DNA of 64,000 nucleotides from Amycolatopsis solani (GCF_033441515.1 NZ_JAWQJT010000001.1:4092001-4156000), one strand, 5' to 3'; shown: positions 45,391-54,983, counted from the first letter of the stretch. A program made the numbers and translations. The notes: generated by a model not told the origin, from the letters alone.

Positions 45391-46746
45391 CTAACAGGGG
45401 TCGCGCTTGAGTCCCTTGTCGGCGATCGTGACGGCGAGCAGCAGGCCGCTGATGACGACCAGCGCGATGGCCAGCCGGTGCAGTCCCGCCGAGTCCGCGT
45501 GGGGGCCGTAGCAGAGGGCGATGAGCGTCGAGGCCACGATCGCGCCGAGGTACTGGGCCGTCCGGAACAGGCCGCTCGCCGTGCCCATCTGGTCGGCGGG
45601 CGCTTCGCGGTACAGCGTCGTCTGGTTCGCGACGCTGGTCAGGCCCTGTGCGAGGCCGAACAACGCGGCCAGCGCGAGCAGCGCGCCCACCCCCGTGCCG
45701 TCGTGGACGAACAGCAGCAGCGCCGAGCCGCCGGCCAGCGCGACCGCGACGGTGATCAGCCGTGCCTTGATCCCGGACGCGCGCCCGGAGAAGGCCGCCG
45801 CGCAGACCGCCGTGGCCGACATCGGCAGCAGCATCAGCCCGGCCGCCTCCCCGGACAGCCGCCGCGTGGTTTCGAGCCATTGGACGTAGCCGAACATGAC
45901 CGCGTAGATCGCCATGAAGCTCAGCGCCTGCCGCAGGTAGGTGCGCAGGATCGCCTGGTTGGCCGCGAGCATCCGCAGGTCGAGGAACGGGTGGTCGCGC
46001 CGCAGTTCGACGAGCGCGAAGGCGGCCCCGAAAGCGGCGACGACAGCGAGCAGCCAGGCCTCGGCACCCGGGTTCATCAGGAAGAACAGCAGCGCCAGCA
46101 GCGTCGCGGAGAACAGCGTGATGCCGAGCACGTCGATGCGGGTGGCGGTGTGCGCGCCGCGGTCGTCTTTCGGCACCCACGCCCAGGCCAGCACCAGCGA
46201 CAGCCCGGCGAGCGGGATGTTGACGGCGAAGATCGCCGGCCAGCCGAAGAGCCCGATCAGCAGCCCGCCCAGCGTCGGGCCGATCACCATCACCGTCTGC
46301 GCGGACATCGACAGCACCGAAAGCACGCGGGCGGGTACGCCCTGGCCGCTCGCTTCGGCGTGGTGGCGCAACACGGCCATGGCGGCCGGGAAGCCGGCGC
46401 ACGTGCCGAGGCCGAGCACGACCCGTACACCCGTCAGCCATTCCACGGAGAGCGGGATCATGCCGGCGATCCCGGCGACGATCACCAGCGTCGCGCCGCC
46501 CAGCAGGACGCGGCGGGCGCCGTGGCGGTCCACCAGCAGCCCGACCACCGGCTGCCCGACCGCGGTGGCGAGGTACAGCGCCGAGATCAGCCAGGCGGTC
46601 CGGCCGGGCCCGGCGCCGAAGCTCTGCCCGATCGGCACCAGCGCGACGGCGATGAGGGTGGAGTTGATCGGGTTGAGCACCGCGCCGGCCACCAGCGGGG
46701 TGACCAGGCGGGCGCCGAACTTCGCGGGTGCGGTGAGGGTGGTCGT
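45391..46746 (-). CDS. MFS drug-efflux-type transporter with no canonical start codon visible
   Basis: The coding frame is clear (about 450 residues, 12 to 14 helices: LVTPLVAGAVLNPINSTL, GRTAWLISALYLATAVGQPV, LLVDRHGARRVLLGG). The good ribosome site AAGGAG (46758-46753 on the minus strand) overlaps the MarR stop. The frame there reads CTG AAG GAG CAC CTC ACG ACC, with no ATG, GTG or TTG. ACG at 46746 is 6 bases from the site and is used here. The first in-frame GTG (46692) would cut into helix 1. Sequence error, a rare start, or a lesion are all possible. It is coupled to the MarR gene, which probably controls it. Confidence 0.75.
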   Translation of the reverse strand, partial: TTTLTAPAKFGARLVTPLVAGAVLNPINSTLIAVALVPIGQSFGAGPGRTAWLISALYLATAVGQPVVGLLVDRHGARRVLLGGATLVIVAGIAGMIPLSVEWLTGVRVVLGLGTCAGFPAAMAVLRHHAEASGQGVPARVLSVLSMSAQTVMVIGPTLGGLLIGLFGWPAIFAVNIPLAGLSLVLAWAWVPKDDRGAHTATRIDVLGITLFSATLLALLFFLMNPGAEAWLLAVVAAFGAAFALVELRRDHPFLDLRMLAANQAILRTYLRQALSFMAIYAVMFGYVQWLETTRRLSGEAAGLMLLPMSATAVCAAAFSGRASGIKARLITVAVALAGGSALLLFVHDGTGVGALLALAALFGLAQGLTSVANQTTLYREAPADQMGTASGLFRTAQYLGAIVASTLIALCYGPHADSAGLHRLAIALVVISGLLLAVTIADKGLKRDPC

Positions 46747-46757
46747 GAGGTGCTCCT

Positions 46758-47195
46758 TCAGTGCTGGGCGACGCGCTGCAACAAGGGCAGAGCACGCGTG
46801 ACGGTGTCGATCTCGGCGGGGGACAGCTCGTCCAGCAGCGCCTGGGCCAGCCACTCTTCGCGGTGCTGCAGGATGCCGCGCACGGTGTCGCGCCCGGCGT
46901 CGGAGAGGCTGAGCACGACGCGCCGCCGGTCGGCCGGGTCGGGGGTGCGGGCGAGGTAGCCGAGTTCGTCGAGTGCGCCGAGGGTGGCGGCTATGGACTG
47001 CTGCCGCACGTGTTCGGCGGCGGCCAGCTCGCCTTGGGTGGCCGGCCCCTCGCGGTGCAGCCGGTTGAGCACGGCGGACTGCGACGGCGTGAGGATCCCG
47101 GCGTTGTCGACCTGGCGCAGCCGCCGGTGCAGCTGCCCGACGACCCCGCGGATCCAGCCGGCGCTCTCGGCCACGTGCGGAGGTACTTCGCCCAT
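46758..47195 (-). CDS. MarR-family transcriptional regulator
   Basis: This 145-residue protein starts at ATG 47195 (a GTG at 47201 is in frame two codons earlier). The winged-helix core reads ILTPSQSAVLNRLHREGPAT, GELAAAEHVRQQSIAATLGAL and GYLARTPDPADRRRVVLSLS, the latter being the MarR wing with the DxRR motif. The C-terminal helix provides dimer contacts. The stop codon overlaps the ribosome site of the MFS gene, so regulator and pump are one unit. A palindrome at 47200-47212 directly over the start suggests autorepression. Confidence 0.92.
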   Translation of the reverse strand: MGEVPPHVAESAGWIRGVVGQLHRRLRQVDNAGILTPSQSAVLNRLHREGPATQGELAAAEHVRQQSIAATLGALDELGYLARTPDPADRRRVVLSLSDAGRDTVRGILQHREEWLAQALLDELSPAEIDTVTRALPLLQRVAQH

Positions 47196-47199
47196 GCAC

Positions 47200-47212
47200 A
47201 CAGTTTAACTGT
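47200..47212. promoter_or_regulatory. Putative MarR operator
   Basis: ACAGTT-T-AACTGT is a perfect 6-bp-arm palindrome, 5 bp upstream of the MarR start codon. A wider pair ACACAGT / ACTGTGT (47198-47228) surrounds it. Binding here would block MarR-MFS transcription. Confidence 0.6.
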
Positions 47213-47242
47213 TCAGTCCAGACTGTGTATCTGGGTGTGATG

Positions 47243-47260
47243 CACCCCGCTCCGGGGGTG
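47243..47260 (-). terminator. Short hairpin after the 102-residue membrane-protein gene
   Basis: CACCCC (47243-47248) pairs with GGGGTG (47255-47260) with a 6-base loop, 11 bp past the stop of the minus-strand gene at 47271. The stem is short and there is no T-run. Confidence 0.35.
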
Positions 47261-47270
47261 ACTCACGGTG

Positions 47271-47579
47271 CTAGGCGCTGACGCCGAAGAAGACGAACGG
47301 GTCCTCGTTGACGCCGACGCCCTGGATCTGGTGCACGATGATCGCCGCGGCGACCAGGCCGGCCACGAGGAGCAGGGCCAGCACGCCCGGCCAGCGGCTC
47401 TGCCCCGGCCGCTGGTAGCCGCCCGCGCGCTGCTCGCGCTTGCGGCGCTTCTTGAGGTCCTTCTTGGCGCCCAGCCAGGCGTCCCGCTCGGCGTACTTCT
47501 GCCAATCGGGGTTCATCAGGTCCGGGTGCGTCTCGAGGCGCCGGTCGTCCGGATCCTGCGGCTGCTGAGGCTCTGCCAT
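47271..47579 (-). CDS. Small single-helix membrane protein, divergent from valS
   Basis: This 102-residue protein starts at ATG 47579 (AAGG upstream). The N-terminal half is charged: [43 protein letters not shown] single membrane helix (about 66-84: [18 protein letters not shown]) and a short outer tail ending FGVSA follow. I do not recognise a characterised family. Divergent placement 56 bp from valS is worth noting for promoter sharing. Confidence 0.75.
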   Translation of the reverse strand: MAEPQQPQDPDDRRLETHPDLMNPDWQKYAERDAWLGAKKDLKKRRKREQRAGGYQRPGQSRWPGVLALLLVAGLVAAAIIVHQIQGVGVNEDPFVFFGVSA

Positions 47580-47635
47580 CCCGAGTGCCTTCCCCCTGGG
47601 TGACCCGCCGTGACGGGTTCGTAGACTTGTCCATT

Positions 47636-50257
47636 GTGACCGAGAACGCTCCGCAGCAGACCACCGACCTTCCGGGTGCCTGGGACCCGGCCGCCGAGGA
47701 AGCACCGATGTACGACCGCTGGGTAGCGGCCGGGTACTTCACGGCCGACGCCTCGTCGGAGAAGCCGCCGTTCTCGATCGTACTGCCGCCGCCGAACGTG
47801 ACCGGTTCGCTGCACATGGGCCACGCCCTCAACCACACCCTGATGGACGCGATGAGCCGCCGCCGTCGCATGCAGGGCTACGAGGTGCTGTGGCTGCCGG
47901 GCATGGACCACGCCGGCATCGCGACGCAGAACGTCGTCGAGCGCCAGCTGGCCGGCGAGGGGCTTTCGCGCCACGACCTGGGCCGCGAGAAGTTCGTCGA
48001 GCGCGTCTGGGAGTGGAAGGCCGAGTACGGCGGCAAGATCCTGGGCCAGATGAAGCGCCTCGGCGACGGCGTCGATTGGTCGCGCGAGCGCTTCACCATG
48101 GACGAGAACCTGTCCAAGGCCGTCCAGACGGTGTTCAAGAACTTCTTCGACGAGGGCCTGATCTACCGCGCCGAGCGGATCATCAACTGGTGCCCGCGCT
48201 GCCAGACCGCGCTGTCGGACATCGAAGTCGACCACAACGACGACGACGGCGAACTCGTGTCGATCCGCTACGGCGACGGCGGCGACGCCATCGTGGTGGC
48301 GACCACCCGCGCCGAGACGATGCTGGGCGACACCGCGGTCGCCGTCCACCCGGACGACGAGCGGTACGCGCACCTGGTCGGCACCGAGGTCGAGCTCCCG
48401 CTGACCGGCCGCCGCATCCCGATCGTGGCCGACAAGCACGTCGACCCCGAGTTCGGCACCGGCGCGGTCAAGGTGACCCCGGCGCACGACCCGAACGACT
48501 TCGAGATCGGCCGCCGCCACGACCTGCCGATGCTCACGGTGATGAACGAGAAGGCCGAGATCACGGTGCCCGGTCCGTTCCAGGGCCTCGACCGGTTCGA
48601 GGCGCGGCCCGCGGTGGTCGCGGCGCTGCGCGAGCAGGGCCGGATCGTCGCCGAGAAGCGCCCGTACGTGCACGCGGTCGGGCACTGCTCGCGCTGCGAC
48701 ACGGTGGTCGAGCCGCGGCTGTCGCTGCAGTGGTGGGTCAAGGTCGAGGAGCTGGCCAAGCTGGCCGGCGACGCGGTGCGCGACGGCCGCACGCAGATCC
48801 ACCCGCCGGAGCTGGGCAAGCGGTACTTCGACTGGGTCGACAACATGCACGACTGGACGATTTCGCGCCAGCTGTGGTGGGGCCACCGCATCCCGGTGTA
48901 CTACGGCCCGGACGGCGAAGTGGTGTGCGTCGGCCCGGACGAGCAGCCGCCGTCGGGTGACGGCTGGACGCAGGACCCGGACGTGCTGGACACGTGGTTC
49001 TCCTCGGGCCTGTGGCCGATGTCGACGCTGGGCTGGCCGTCGTCTTCCGACGACCTGGCGAAGTTCTACCCGACGAGTGTTTTGTCGACGGGCTACGACA
49101 TCCTGTTCTTCTGGGTGGTCCGGATGATGATGTTCGGCGTGCACCAGATGGCCGGGAAGCAGCCGTTCGACCACGTGTACCTGCACGGCCTGATCCGCGA
49201 CGCGAACGGCAAGAAGATGTCGAAGTCGCGCGGCAACGTGATCGACCCGCTGGAGTGGATGGACGCGTACGGCGCGGACGCCACCCGCTTCACCCTGGCC
49301 CGCGGCGCGAACCCGGGCGCGGACATGGCACTGGCCGACGAATGGGCGGCGGGCTCCCGCAACTTCTGCACGAAGCTGTGGAACGCCACGAAGTTCGCAA
49401 TGATGAACGGGGCTTCGGTCTCTGCTCCGTTGCCTGACGCTGCTTCGCTCACTGAGTCCGACCGCTGGATCCTGGGCCGCCTGAGCGCGCTGGTGTCCGA
49501 AGTGGACGGCCTGTTCGAGGACTTCCAGTTCGCGAAGGTGGCGGGCGCGCTCTACCAGTTCACCTGGAACGAGCTGTGCGACTGGTACCTGGAGCTGGCG
49601 AAGGTCCAGCTGTACCAAGGCGATGACGCGCGGGTCGCGGCGACGCGGTCGGTCCTGGGGCACGTGCTGGACACGGTGCTGCGGCTGCTGCACCCGTTCA
49701 TCCCGTTCATCACGGAGAAGCTCTGGACGGCCCTGACCGGCGGTGAGTCCCTGGTGATCGCTTCGTGGCCCACTGCTTTCGAGGGTTACGCGGACCCGGT
49801 CGCCGACGCGCGGATCGCGGACGTCCAGAAGCTGGTGACGGAGATCCGCCGCTTCCGCGCCGACCAGGGCCTGAAGCCGGGCCAGAAGGTGGCGTCCCGC
49901 CTCGCGGGCTACACGGGCGGCCACGAGGAGGCGGTCCGGTCGCTGGTGCGCCTGACTCCGCCTTCGGAGGACTTCGCGGCGAGCGCGTCCCTGGAGGTGG
50001 CCCTGACCGACGGCGTCGTGACGGTGGAGCTGGACCTCTCCGGCACGGTCGACGTGGCGGCCGAGCGCAAGCGCCTGGAGAAGGACCTCGCGGCGGCCCG
50101 GAAGGAGCTGACGCAGACGGAGGCGAAGCTGGGCAACGAGGCGTTCATCGCGAAGGCCCCGGCCCCCGTGATCGACAAGATCAAGGTCCGCAAGGAGACC
50201 GCGGCCTCGGACATCGACCGCATCACCACGCGGCTCGCGGCCCTGCCGGCTTCCTGA
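47636..50257 (+). CDS. valS: Valyl-tRNA synthetase
   Basis: This 873-residue protein starts at GTG 47636; 17 more codons upstream are open but non-conserved. The class I signature HMGH (60-63, after PPPNVTGSL) and KMSKS (527-531) are present. The editing (CP1) domain carries [17 protein letters not shown] and the [10 protein letters not shown] segment follows. The C-terminal coiled-coil arm is present ([21 protein letters not shown]). It charges tRNA-Val. A perfect 17-bp hairpin ends the unit. The usual downstream neighbour folC is displaced by two inserted minus-strand genes. Confidence 0.98.
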   Translation: MTENAPQQTTDLPGAWDPAAEEAPMYDRWVAAGYFTADASSEKPPFSIVLPPPNVTGSLHMGHALNHTLMDAMSRRRRMQGYEVLWLPGMDHAGIATQNVVERQLAGEGLSRHDLGREKFVERVWEWKAEYGGKILGQMKRLGDGVDWSRERFTMDENLSKAVQTVFKNFFDEGLIYRAERIINWCPRCQTALSDIEVDHNDDDGELVSIRYGDGGDAIVVATTRAETMLGDTAVAVHPDDERYAHLVGTEVELPLTGRRIPIVADKHVDPEFGTGAVKVTPAHDPNDFEIGRRHDLPMLTVMNEKAEITVPGPFQGLDRFEARPAVVAALREQGRIVAEKRPYVHAVGHCSRCDTVVEPRLSLQWWVKVEELAKLAGDAVRDGRTQIHPPELGKRYFDWVDNMHDWTISRQLWWGHRIPVYYGPDGEVVCVGPDEQPPSGDGWTQDPDVLDTWFSSGLWPMSTLGWPSSSDDLAKFYPTSVLSTGYDILFFWVVRMMMFGVHQMAGKQPFDHVYLHGLIRDANGKKMSKSRGNVIDPLEWMDAYGADATRFTLARGANPGADMALADEWAAGSRNFCTKLWNATKFAMMNGASVSAPLPDAASLTESDRWILGRLSALVSEVDGLFEDFQFAKVAGALYQFTWNELCDWYLELAKVQLYQGDDARVAATRSVLGHVLDTVLRLLHPFIPFITEKLWTALTGGESLVIASWPTAFEGYADPVADARIADVQKLVTEIRRFRADQGLKPGQKVASRLAGYTGGHEEAVRSLVRLTPPSEDFAASASLEVALTDGVVTVELDLSGTVDVAAERKRLEKDLAAARKELTQTEAKLGNEAFIAKAPAPVIDKIKVRKETAASDIDRITTRLAALPAS

Positions 50258-50261
50258 GCTC

Positions 50262-50300
50262 GCCGAGGCGGCACTTTCATAGGGAAAGTGCCGCCTCGGC
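50262..50300. terminator. Perfect 17-bp bidirectional hairpin after valS
   Basis: GCCGAGGCGGCACTTTC (50262-50278) pairs perfectly with GAAAGTGCCGCCTCGGC (50284-50300), with loop ATAGG. It lies between the valS stop and the convergent SGNH hydrolase stop. The inner CACTTTC/GAAAGTG core matches the palindrome at 4257-4282. Confidence 0.85.
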
Positions 50301-50304
50301 CGAG

Positions 50305-51165
50305 CTAGCGCAGCGCCTTGAGCACGACCGCCGCGATGCCCGCCATCCCCGTCTTGAGCGGGTGGTAGGCGGCGGCCTCGAAGACGTTCTGGTCCTTGCC
50401 GTTGATCCACGCCGAACCGCCGCGCGCGCAGGCGTCGTGGCCGCGTGACGGGCCGAAGGTGTCGACGAACTCCGCTTTCCCGTCCGCGTCCGCGGCGTCG
50501 GCGAGCGTCCGGTTCAGCGCTTCCTCGACGCTGTTCAGCCACGCGTAGTCGCCGTCGGCGAACGGCAGCACGTCCGGGCAGTAGCCCTTGTCCGGCGCGA
50601 TCCGCGGGTAGCCGACCAGCAGGACCCGCGCCCGCGGCGCACGCTCGTGGATCGCGGCGAGCACCGCCTCCACCCGCGGCCCGATGTTGTCGATCGCCGA
50701 TGTCACGGAGCCGTCGAAGTGCCGCTCGCACGGGTTGCCGGTCGGGTCGCTCGCCCGCAGGCCGGGGCACGTCGAGGTCAGGCTGCTGAACACGCCGTAG
50801 TCGTTGCCGCCGATGCCGAGCGTGACCAGGTCGGTGTCGATCCGCAGCGCGCCGAGCTGCGGCGGGTTGGTGCCGTTGAACGGCACGCCCTGCGGCCGCG
50901 TCATGTTCGTGGTGTCCGCGCCGGCGCAGCTGACGTCGGTGAACCGGCCGGCCCGCAGTGCCGCGGCCAGCACCGACGGGTAGTTCGCGGTGGACCGCCC
51001 GCAGCCGAGCGGGTCGAGCCGCTGGACCGGGACGAACGGCCCGGAGGTGTAGGAGTCGCCGAGGGCGACGTAGCTGCCGATGGGTGCCGCGGACGCGGCG
51101 GTGGCCGGCACCGGCAGGAGGATGGCTGCCGAAAAGACGACGGCGAGCAGCCGGGTGATGCGCAT
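50305..51165 (-). CDS. Secreted SGNH/GDSL-family lipase or esterase
   Basis: This 286-residue protein has a signal peptide (MRITRLLAVVFSAAILLPVPATAASA). SGNH blocks are visible: block I GDSYTSG near residue 37, block II Gly/Asn region (TLGIGGNDYG) and the catalytic Asp/His pair replaced by the YHP segment (AAYHPLKTG). Paired cysteines support extracellular folding. Streptomyces and mycobacterial relatives are lipases or esterases. It is convergent with valS and lies inside the usually continuous valS-folC block. Confidence 0.9.
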   Translation of the reverse strand: MRITRLLAVVFSAAILLPVPATAASAAPIGSYVALGDSYTSGPFVPVQRLDPLGCGRSTANYPSVLAAALRAGRFTDVSCAGADTTNMTRPQGVPFNGTNPPQLGALRIDTDLVTLGIGGNDYGVFSSLTSTCPGLRASDPTGNPCERHFDGSVTSAIDNIGPRVEAVLAAIHERAPRARVLLVGYPRIAPDKGYCPDVLPFADGDYAWLNSVEEALNRTLADAADADGKAEFVDTFGPSRGHDACARGGSAWINGKDQNVFEAAAYHPLKTGMAGIAAVVLKALR

Positions 51166-51237
51166 GAAGACCCCGTTCTGTTCTGCGGAACGCTCCCTTC
51201 CACATCTAGCGAGCGCCGGTCCGCCGGGGTGGGGACT

Positions 51238-51873
51238 TCACCCGCCAGTCGGGTCACCCTCGCCGTGCTCACGGTAAGTGATCAGCGTGCGCCAGAAGAA
51301 CAGCACGCGGACGGTGCTCCCTGGCAGCAGCCGGGCCGCCTCGCGGCGCACCTCGGCCAGCGTCGGGTAGTCGTCGACCACCGGGGCCTTCGGGCCGTCT
51401 TCCGCGCCGCCGTTCAGCCGCTCGCCGGCGTAGACGACCAGCCGGGCGAGCGCGTTGACCGGCACCGCCGCGATCGCCCGCACCCAGTCCGGCAGCGTGC
51501 TCGGCCGCGCCAGGGCGAGCACCACGAGCACCCCGCCGGGCACGAGCGCGCGCCGCAGCTTGGCGAGCGTCTCGAACGGCAGGTGGTGCAGGGACGCCAG
51601 GCAGGAGATGTAGTCGTAGTGCGCCTCGGGCAGGGCGTCGGTGGTGACGTCGGCCTGCCGGTAGACGATCTCGCCGGGCCCGGGCGAACCGAGCCCCGCC
51701 GCCGCTTCGACCATCGCCGCCGAGACGTCGATCGCCTCCACCGCCATCCCGGTCGCGGCCAGCCGCCGCGCGAACCGGCCGGTGCCGCACCCGACGTCCA
51801 GCGCGAGGCCCGGTCCCGGTGGCAGTAGGTCCAGCAGGAGCGGGTGGTAGTGGTCGTTGTGGTTGAACGGCAT
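51238..51873 (-). CDS. Class I SAM-dependent methyltransferase
   Basis: This 211-residue protein starts at ATG 51873 (MPFNHNDHYHPLLLDLLPPG). Motif I is LDVGCGTGRFARRL (near 22-35), followed by VEAIDVSAAMVEAA, the acidic YDYISCLASLHHLP and the post-motif GGVLVVLALARP. The family covers many small-molecule methyltransferases; substrate unknown. The frame is open upstream to 52149, but that part is antisense to folC and not conserved. It lies between the SGNH gene and the divergent folC. Confidence 0.88.
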   Translation of the reverse strand: MPFNHNDHYHPLLLDLLPPGPGLALDVGCGTGRFARRLAATGMAVEAIDVSAAMVEAAAGLGSPGPGEIVYRQADVTTDALPEAHYDYISCLASLHHLPFETLAKLRRALVPGGVLVVLALARPSTLPDWVRAIAAVPVNALARLVVYAGERLNGGAEDGPKAPVVDDYPTLAEVRREAARLLPGSTVRVLFFWRTLITYREHGEGDPTGG

Positions 51874-51946
51874 GCGTCGAGAGTGCCATCCGCCACGCAC
51901 GTAGACTCGGAAGGCAAGTGCGAAACCCCAGGCCGGAGGAGAGTCA

Positions 51947-53602
51947 GTGCCGCAGGATGAGACAGGTCGGAAGCCGGACCTGTCGGATCTGGACAGCTTC
52001 GCGGGCGTCGACGAACTGGGGACGTCGGGGTACGAGGAGTCCGACGACCACGACCCCGAGCTGGACGTCCGCGACACCGCGTTCGAGGCCGGCGGCGGTG
52101 CGCGCGGTGGCATCGGCGGCGTCGGCCAGCTGGGCGACAACCTCGCCACCGGCCCGGTGCCCGACCTGACCGTGCCCGAGGACGCCGAGCTGCACGAGCT
52201 CGACGACCAGGGCGCACCCGAGGTCTACGGCAGCCCGGACGGCCCCGAAGCCCGCCGCGAGCTGATGGCCGTCGAGGCCGAGCTGAACCAGCGCTGGCCG
52301 GAGACGAAGATCGAGCCGTCGCTGACCCGGATCTCCGCGCTGACGCAGCTGCTGGGCGAGCCGAACAAGGGCTACCCGGTGCTGCACGTCGCCGGCACGA
52401 ACGGCAAGGGCTCCACGGCCCGGATGATCGACGCGCTGCTGACCCGGATGGGCCTGCGCGTCGGCCGCTACACGAGCCCCCACCTGCAGCTGGTCACCGA
52501 GCGGATCGCGCTCGACGGCCACCCGATCTCCGCGGCGCGCTACGCCGAGCTGTGGCACGACATCGCGCCGTACGTCGCCATGGTGGACGGTGCCGCCGCG
52601 GACGGCGTCGCGATGACCAAGTTCGAGATCCTCACCGGGATGGCGTTCGCCGCCTTCGCCGACGCGCCGGTCGAGGCCGCCGTGCTCGAAGCGGGCCTCG
52701 GCGGCGCCTGGGACGCCACGAACGTCGCCGACGCCGACGTCGCCGTCATCACCCCGATCGGGCTCGACCACGTCGAGTACCTGGGGCCCGACGCGGTCAG
52801 CGCAGCGCGCGAAAAGGCGGGCATCATCAAGCCCGGCTCGGTCGCCGTCATCGCCGAGCAGGACGCCGAGGTGCAGAAGGTGCTGCTGGAACGCGCCGTC
52901 GAGGTCGACGCGGCGGTCGCGCGGGCCGGCAGCGAGTTCGGCGTGCTGGAGCGCGAAGTCGCCGTGGGCGGGCAGCTGCTGAAGCTGCAGGGCCTCGGCG
53001 GCGTGTACGACGACATCTTCCTGCCGCTGCACGGCGCCCACCAGGCCGCGAACGCCGCGCTCGCGCTGGCCGCGGTCGAGGCGTTCTTCGGCGCGGGCAA
53101 GGACAAGCAGCTGGTAATCGAGGCCGTGCGCGAGGCGTTCGCCGAGGTCGAGACCCCGGGACGGCTGGAGCGGGTCCGCGCGGCCCCCGCGGTCATGATC
53201 GACGCGGCCCACAACCCGCACGGCGCCCGCGCGCTCGCGGCGACCGTCGCCGAGGAGTTCGCCTTCCGCCGCCTGGTCGCGGTGGTCGGCGTGATGGCCG
53301 AAAAGGACGCGCACGGCATCCTCGACGCGCTCGAGCCGGTGGTCTCGGACATCGTCGTCACGCGCAACTCCTCGCCCCGCTCGATGCCGCTGGACGAGCT
53401 CAACCAGCTGGCGATCTCGGTGTTCGGCGAGGACCGGGTGGTCGCCGAGACCGACCTGGAGACGGCGATCGAGACGGCGATCGCGCTGGTGGAGGCCGGC
53501 GACGACCCCGAGGAGCCGCTCGCGGGCGGTGGCGTGCTCGTCACCGGCTCGGTGGTCACCGCGGGCGAAACGCGGACGCTGTTCGGGAAGGAGCCGGCGT
53601 GA
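51947..53602 (+). CDS. folC: Folylpolyglutamate synthase/dihydrofolate synthase with acidic N-terminal extension
   Basis: This 551-residue protein starts at GTG 51947 with GGAGGAGAG upstream. The first ~100 residues are acidic and Gly-rich and not part of the enzyme fold. The catalytic domain opens near 104 (RRELMAVEAELNQRWPETKIEPSLTRI) and has the ATP loop HVAGTNGKGST (from about 147), RYTSPHL and DAAHNPHGARAL. FolC adds glutamate to folates. Its stop overlaps the DUF4233 start (GTGA). The core order folC-DUF4233 matches the conserved actinobacterial set. Confidence 0.96.
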   Translation: MPQDETGRKPDLSDLDSFAGVDELGTSGYEESDDHDPELDVRDTAFEAGGGARGGIGGVGQLGDNLATGPVPDLTVPEDAELHELDDQGAPEVYGSPDGPEARRELMAVEAELNQRWPETKIEPSLTRISALTQLLGEPNKGYPVLHVAGTNGKGSTARMIDALLTRMGLRVGRYTSPHLQLVTERIALDGHPISAARYAELWHDIAPYVAMVDGAAADGVAMTKFEILTGMAFAAFADAPVEAAVLEAGLGGAWDATNVADADVAVITPIGLDHVEYLGPDAVSAAREKAGIIKPGSVAVIAEQDAEVQKVLLERAVEVDAAVARAGSEFGVLEREVAVGGQLLKLQGLGGVYDDIFLPLHGAHQAANAALALAAVEAFFGAGKDKQLVIEAVREAFAEVETPGRLERVRAAPAVMIDAAHNPHGARALAATVAEEFAFRRLVAVVGVMAEKDAHGILDALEPVVSDIVVTRNSSPRSMPLDELNQLAISVFGEDRVVAETDLETAIETAIALVEAGDDPEEPLAGGGVLVTGSVVTAGETRTLFGKEPA

Positions 53603-53997
53603 GCGAGCCGACCGAAGCCCCCAAGCCGAAGGACCCGATGAAGGGCTTCCGCGGCGTGATGTCGGGCACCCTGATCATGGAGGGCATCACGGTCGCCCTC
53701 GCGCTCCCGGTGGTGAACAAGCTCGGCGGCGGGATCAGCACCGGCGTCGGCTGGACCGTCATCGCGGTGGCCGTCCTGCTGGTCGTGACCTGCGGGTTCG
53801 TCAAGCGCCCGTGGGCCGTGCCGCTGATCCTCGCGCTGCAGGTGGTGCTGATCGCGCTGGTGTTCTGGCTGCCCGCGATCACCGTGCTCGGCGTCATCTT
53901 CCTGGCGATCTGGCTGTGGCTGCTGTGGCTGCGCAAGGACGTCGCCCGCCGGATGGCGGCCGGCACCCTGGCGAGCCAGCAGCAGCCCCAGGCCTGA
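53599..53997 (+). CDS. DUF4233 membrane protein, coupled to folC
   Basis: This 132-residue protein starts at GTG 53599, overlapping the folC stop. It begins with a polar segment (EPTEAPKPKDPMKGFRGVMSGTLIMEGITV) and has four hydrophobic helices. This is the DUF4233 protein that sits between folC and ndk in many actinobacteria. Function unknown; tight coupling to folC is conserved. Here ndk is about 6 kb further on rather than adjacent. Confidence 0.9.
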   Translation: MSEPTEAPKPKDPMKGFRGVMSGTLIMEGITVALALPVVNKLGGGISTGVGWTVIAVAVLLVVTCGFVKRPWAVPLILALQVVLIALVFWLPAITVLGVIFLAIWLWLLWLRKDVARRMAAGTLASQQQPQA

Positions 53998-54001
53998 CGT
54001 C

Positions 54002-54895
54002 CTACAGGTAGTCGCCGTCCGCCACGTCGTCGAGCAGCGTCGGATGGCGGGGTGACCAGCCGAGCAGCTCCCGGGTGAACGCGCTGGAGACGGGCGCGTC
54101 GGTGCCGTAGGCCCGGGCGATGAACGGGCTGGCGAAGTGCCCGGCGGCTTCCTCCGGGGTCAGCGAAACCGCCGGCACGCCGAGGCCGCGCCCGATCGTC
54201 TCCGCGATGCGCCGGAACGGCACGTTCTCCGCGGTCGCGTGCAGCACGCTCCCGGCCGGCGCGCCCTCCAGGGTCAGGCGGAAGACGACGGCCGCGTCGA
54301 GCCGGTGCACCGCGGGCCAGCGGTTGGCGCCGTCGCCGACGTAGGCCGACTGCCCGGTCTTGCGCGCGGTGTCCACGAGCCAGGCGATGAAGCCGTGGTC
54401 ACCGGGACCGTGGACGGTCGGCGCGAGCCGGACGACGCTCGCCCGCACGCCACGCCCGGCGAAGTCCAGGCAGGCCCGCTCGCCCGCGATCCGGAAGGCG
54501 GCCAGCCCGGCCGCGTCGGGCTCGTCCCGCTCGGTGCTTTCCCGGCCGGCGGGCATGACCAGCGTGCCGGACGTGCTGACGAACGGCCGGCCCGAACCCA
54601 CCAGGACCGCGCCGAGCGCCTCGATCGCGGTCCGGTCGCGGCGGGTCATGTCCTCGAGGTCGGTGAAGTCGCCCCCGAAAGCCATGTGCAGCACCGCGTC
54701 GGCGGCTTCGGCGCCGGTCCGCAGGCTGTCGAGGTCCTCCAGTGAGCCCCGGTGCGGGGTGGCGCCCAGCGACTCCAGCCGGGCGGCGGAGGCGTCGGAG
54801 CGCGCGAGGCCGGTGACGGTGTGGCCGGCCGCGATCAGCTCGGTGACGACGGCGGGTCCGGTGAGGCCGGAACCACCGGTGACGAAGACGTGCAT
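54002..54895 (-). CDS. NAD(P)-dependent epimerase/dehydratase-like (atypical SDR)
   Basis: This 297-residue protein starts MHVFVTGGSGLTGPAVVTEL at ATG 54895, with the SDR nucleotide motif TGGSGLTG (6-13). LHMAFGG and a variant active site (FRIAGERACLDFAG in place of YxxxK) place it among atypical SDRs. Its C-terminal half binds the substrate. It lies between folC-DUF4233 and the divergent TetR gene; an 11-bp near-perfect inverted repeat before it (54925-54954) suggests TetR control. Substrate unknown. Confidence 0.88.
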   Translation of the reverse strand: MHVFVTGGSGLTGPAVVTELIAAGHTVTGLARSDASAARLESLGATPHRGSLEDLDSLRTGAEAADAVLHMAFGGDFTDLEDMTRRDRTAIEALGAVLVGSGRPFVSTSGTLVMPAGRESTERDEPDAAGLAAFRIAGERACLDFAGRGVRASVVRLAPTVHGPGDHGFIAWLVDTARKTGQSAYVGDGANRWPAVHRLDAAVVFRLTLEGAPAGSVLHATAENVPFRRIAETIGRGLGVPAVSLTPEEAAGHFASPFIARAYGTDAPVSSAFTRELLGWSPRHPTLLDDVADGDYL

Positions 54896-54924
54896 GAAGG
54901 CATCTCCCGGTTGGTGACAGTGAC

Positions 54925-54954
54925 TGACGCTACGAACTCTACCTCGTAGTGTCA
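54925..54954. promoter_or_regulatory. TetR operator candidate between epimerase and tetR
   Basis: TGACGCTACGA (54925-54935) and TCGTAGTGTCA (54944-54954) are inverted repeats with one mismatch and an 8-bp spacer. A second half-site, GACTGTCGCTAC, follows at 54957-54968. It lies between the divergent starts at 54895 and 54984. Confidence 0.65.
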
Positions 54955-54983
54955 GCGACTGTCGCTACAGGTAAGCTGACGAG

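Noticed and set aside
46692..46746. Starting the MarR-linked MFS gene at GTG 46692
   Set aside because: It has no ribosome site and would remove part of the first membrane helix. The conserved N-terminus lies just upstream.
47516..51205. 1229-residue minus-strand open frame over valS and the SGNH gene
   Set aside because: It is antisense to valS and in the wrong frame for the SGNH hydrolase. The composition is typical of a high-GC shadow.
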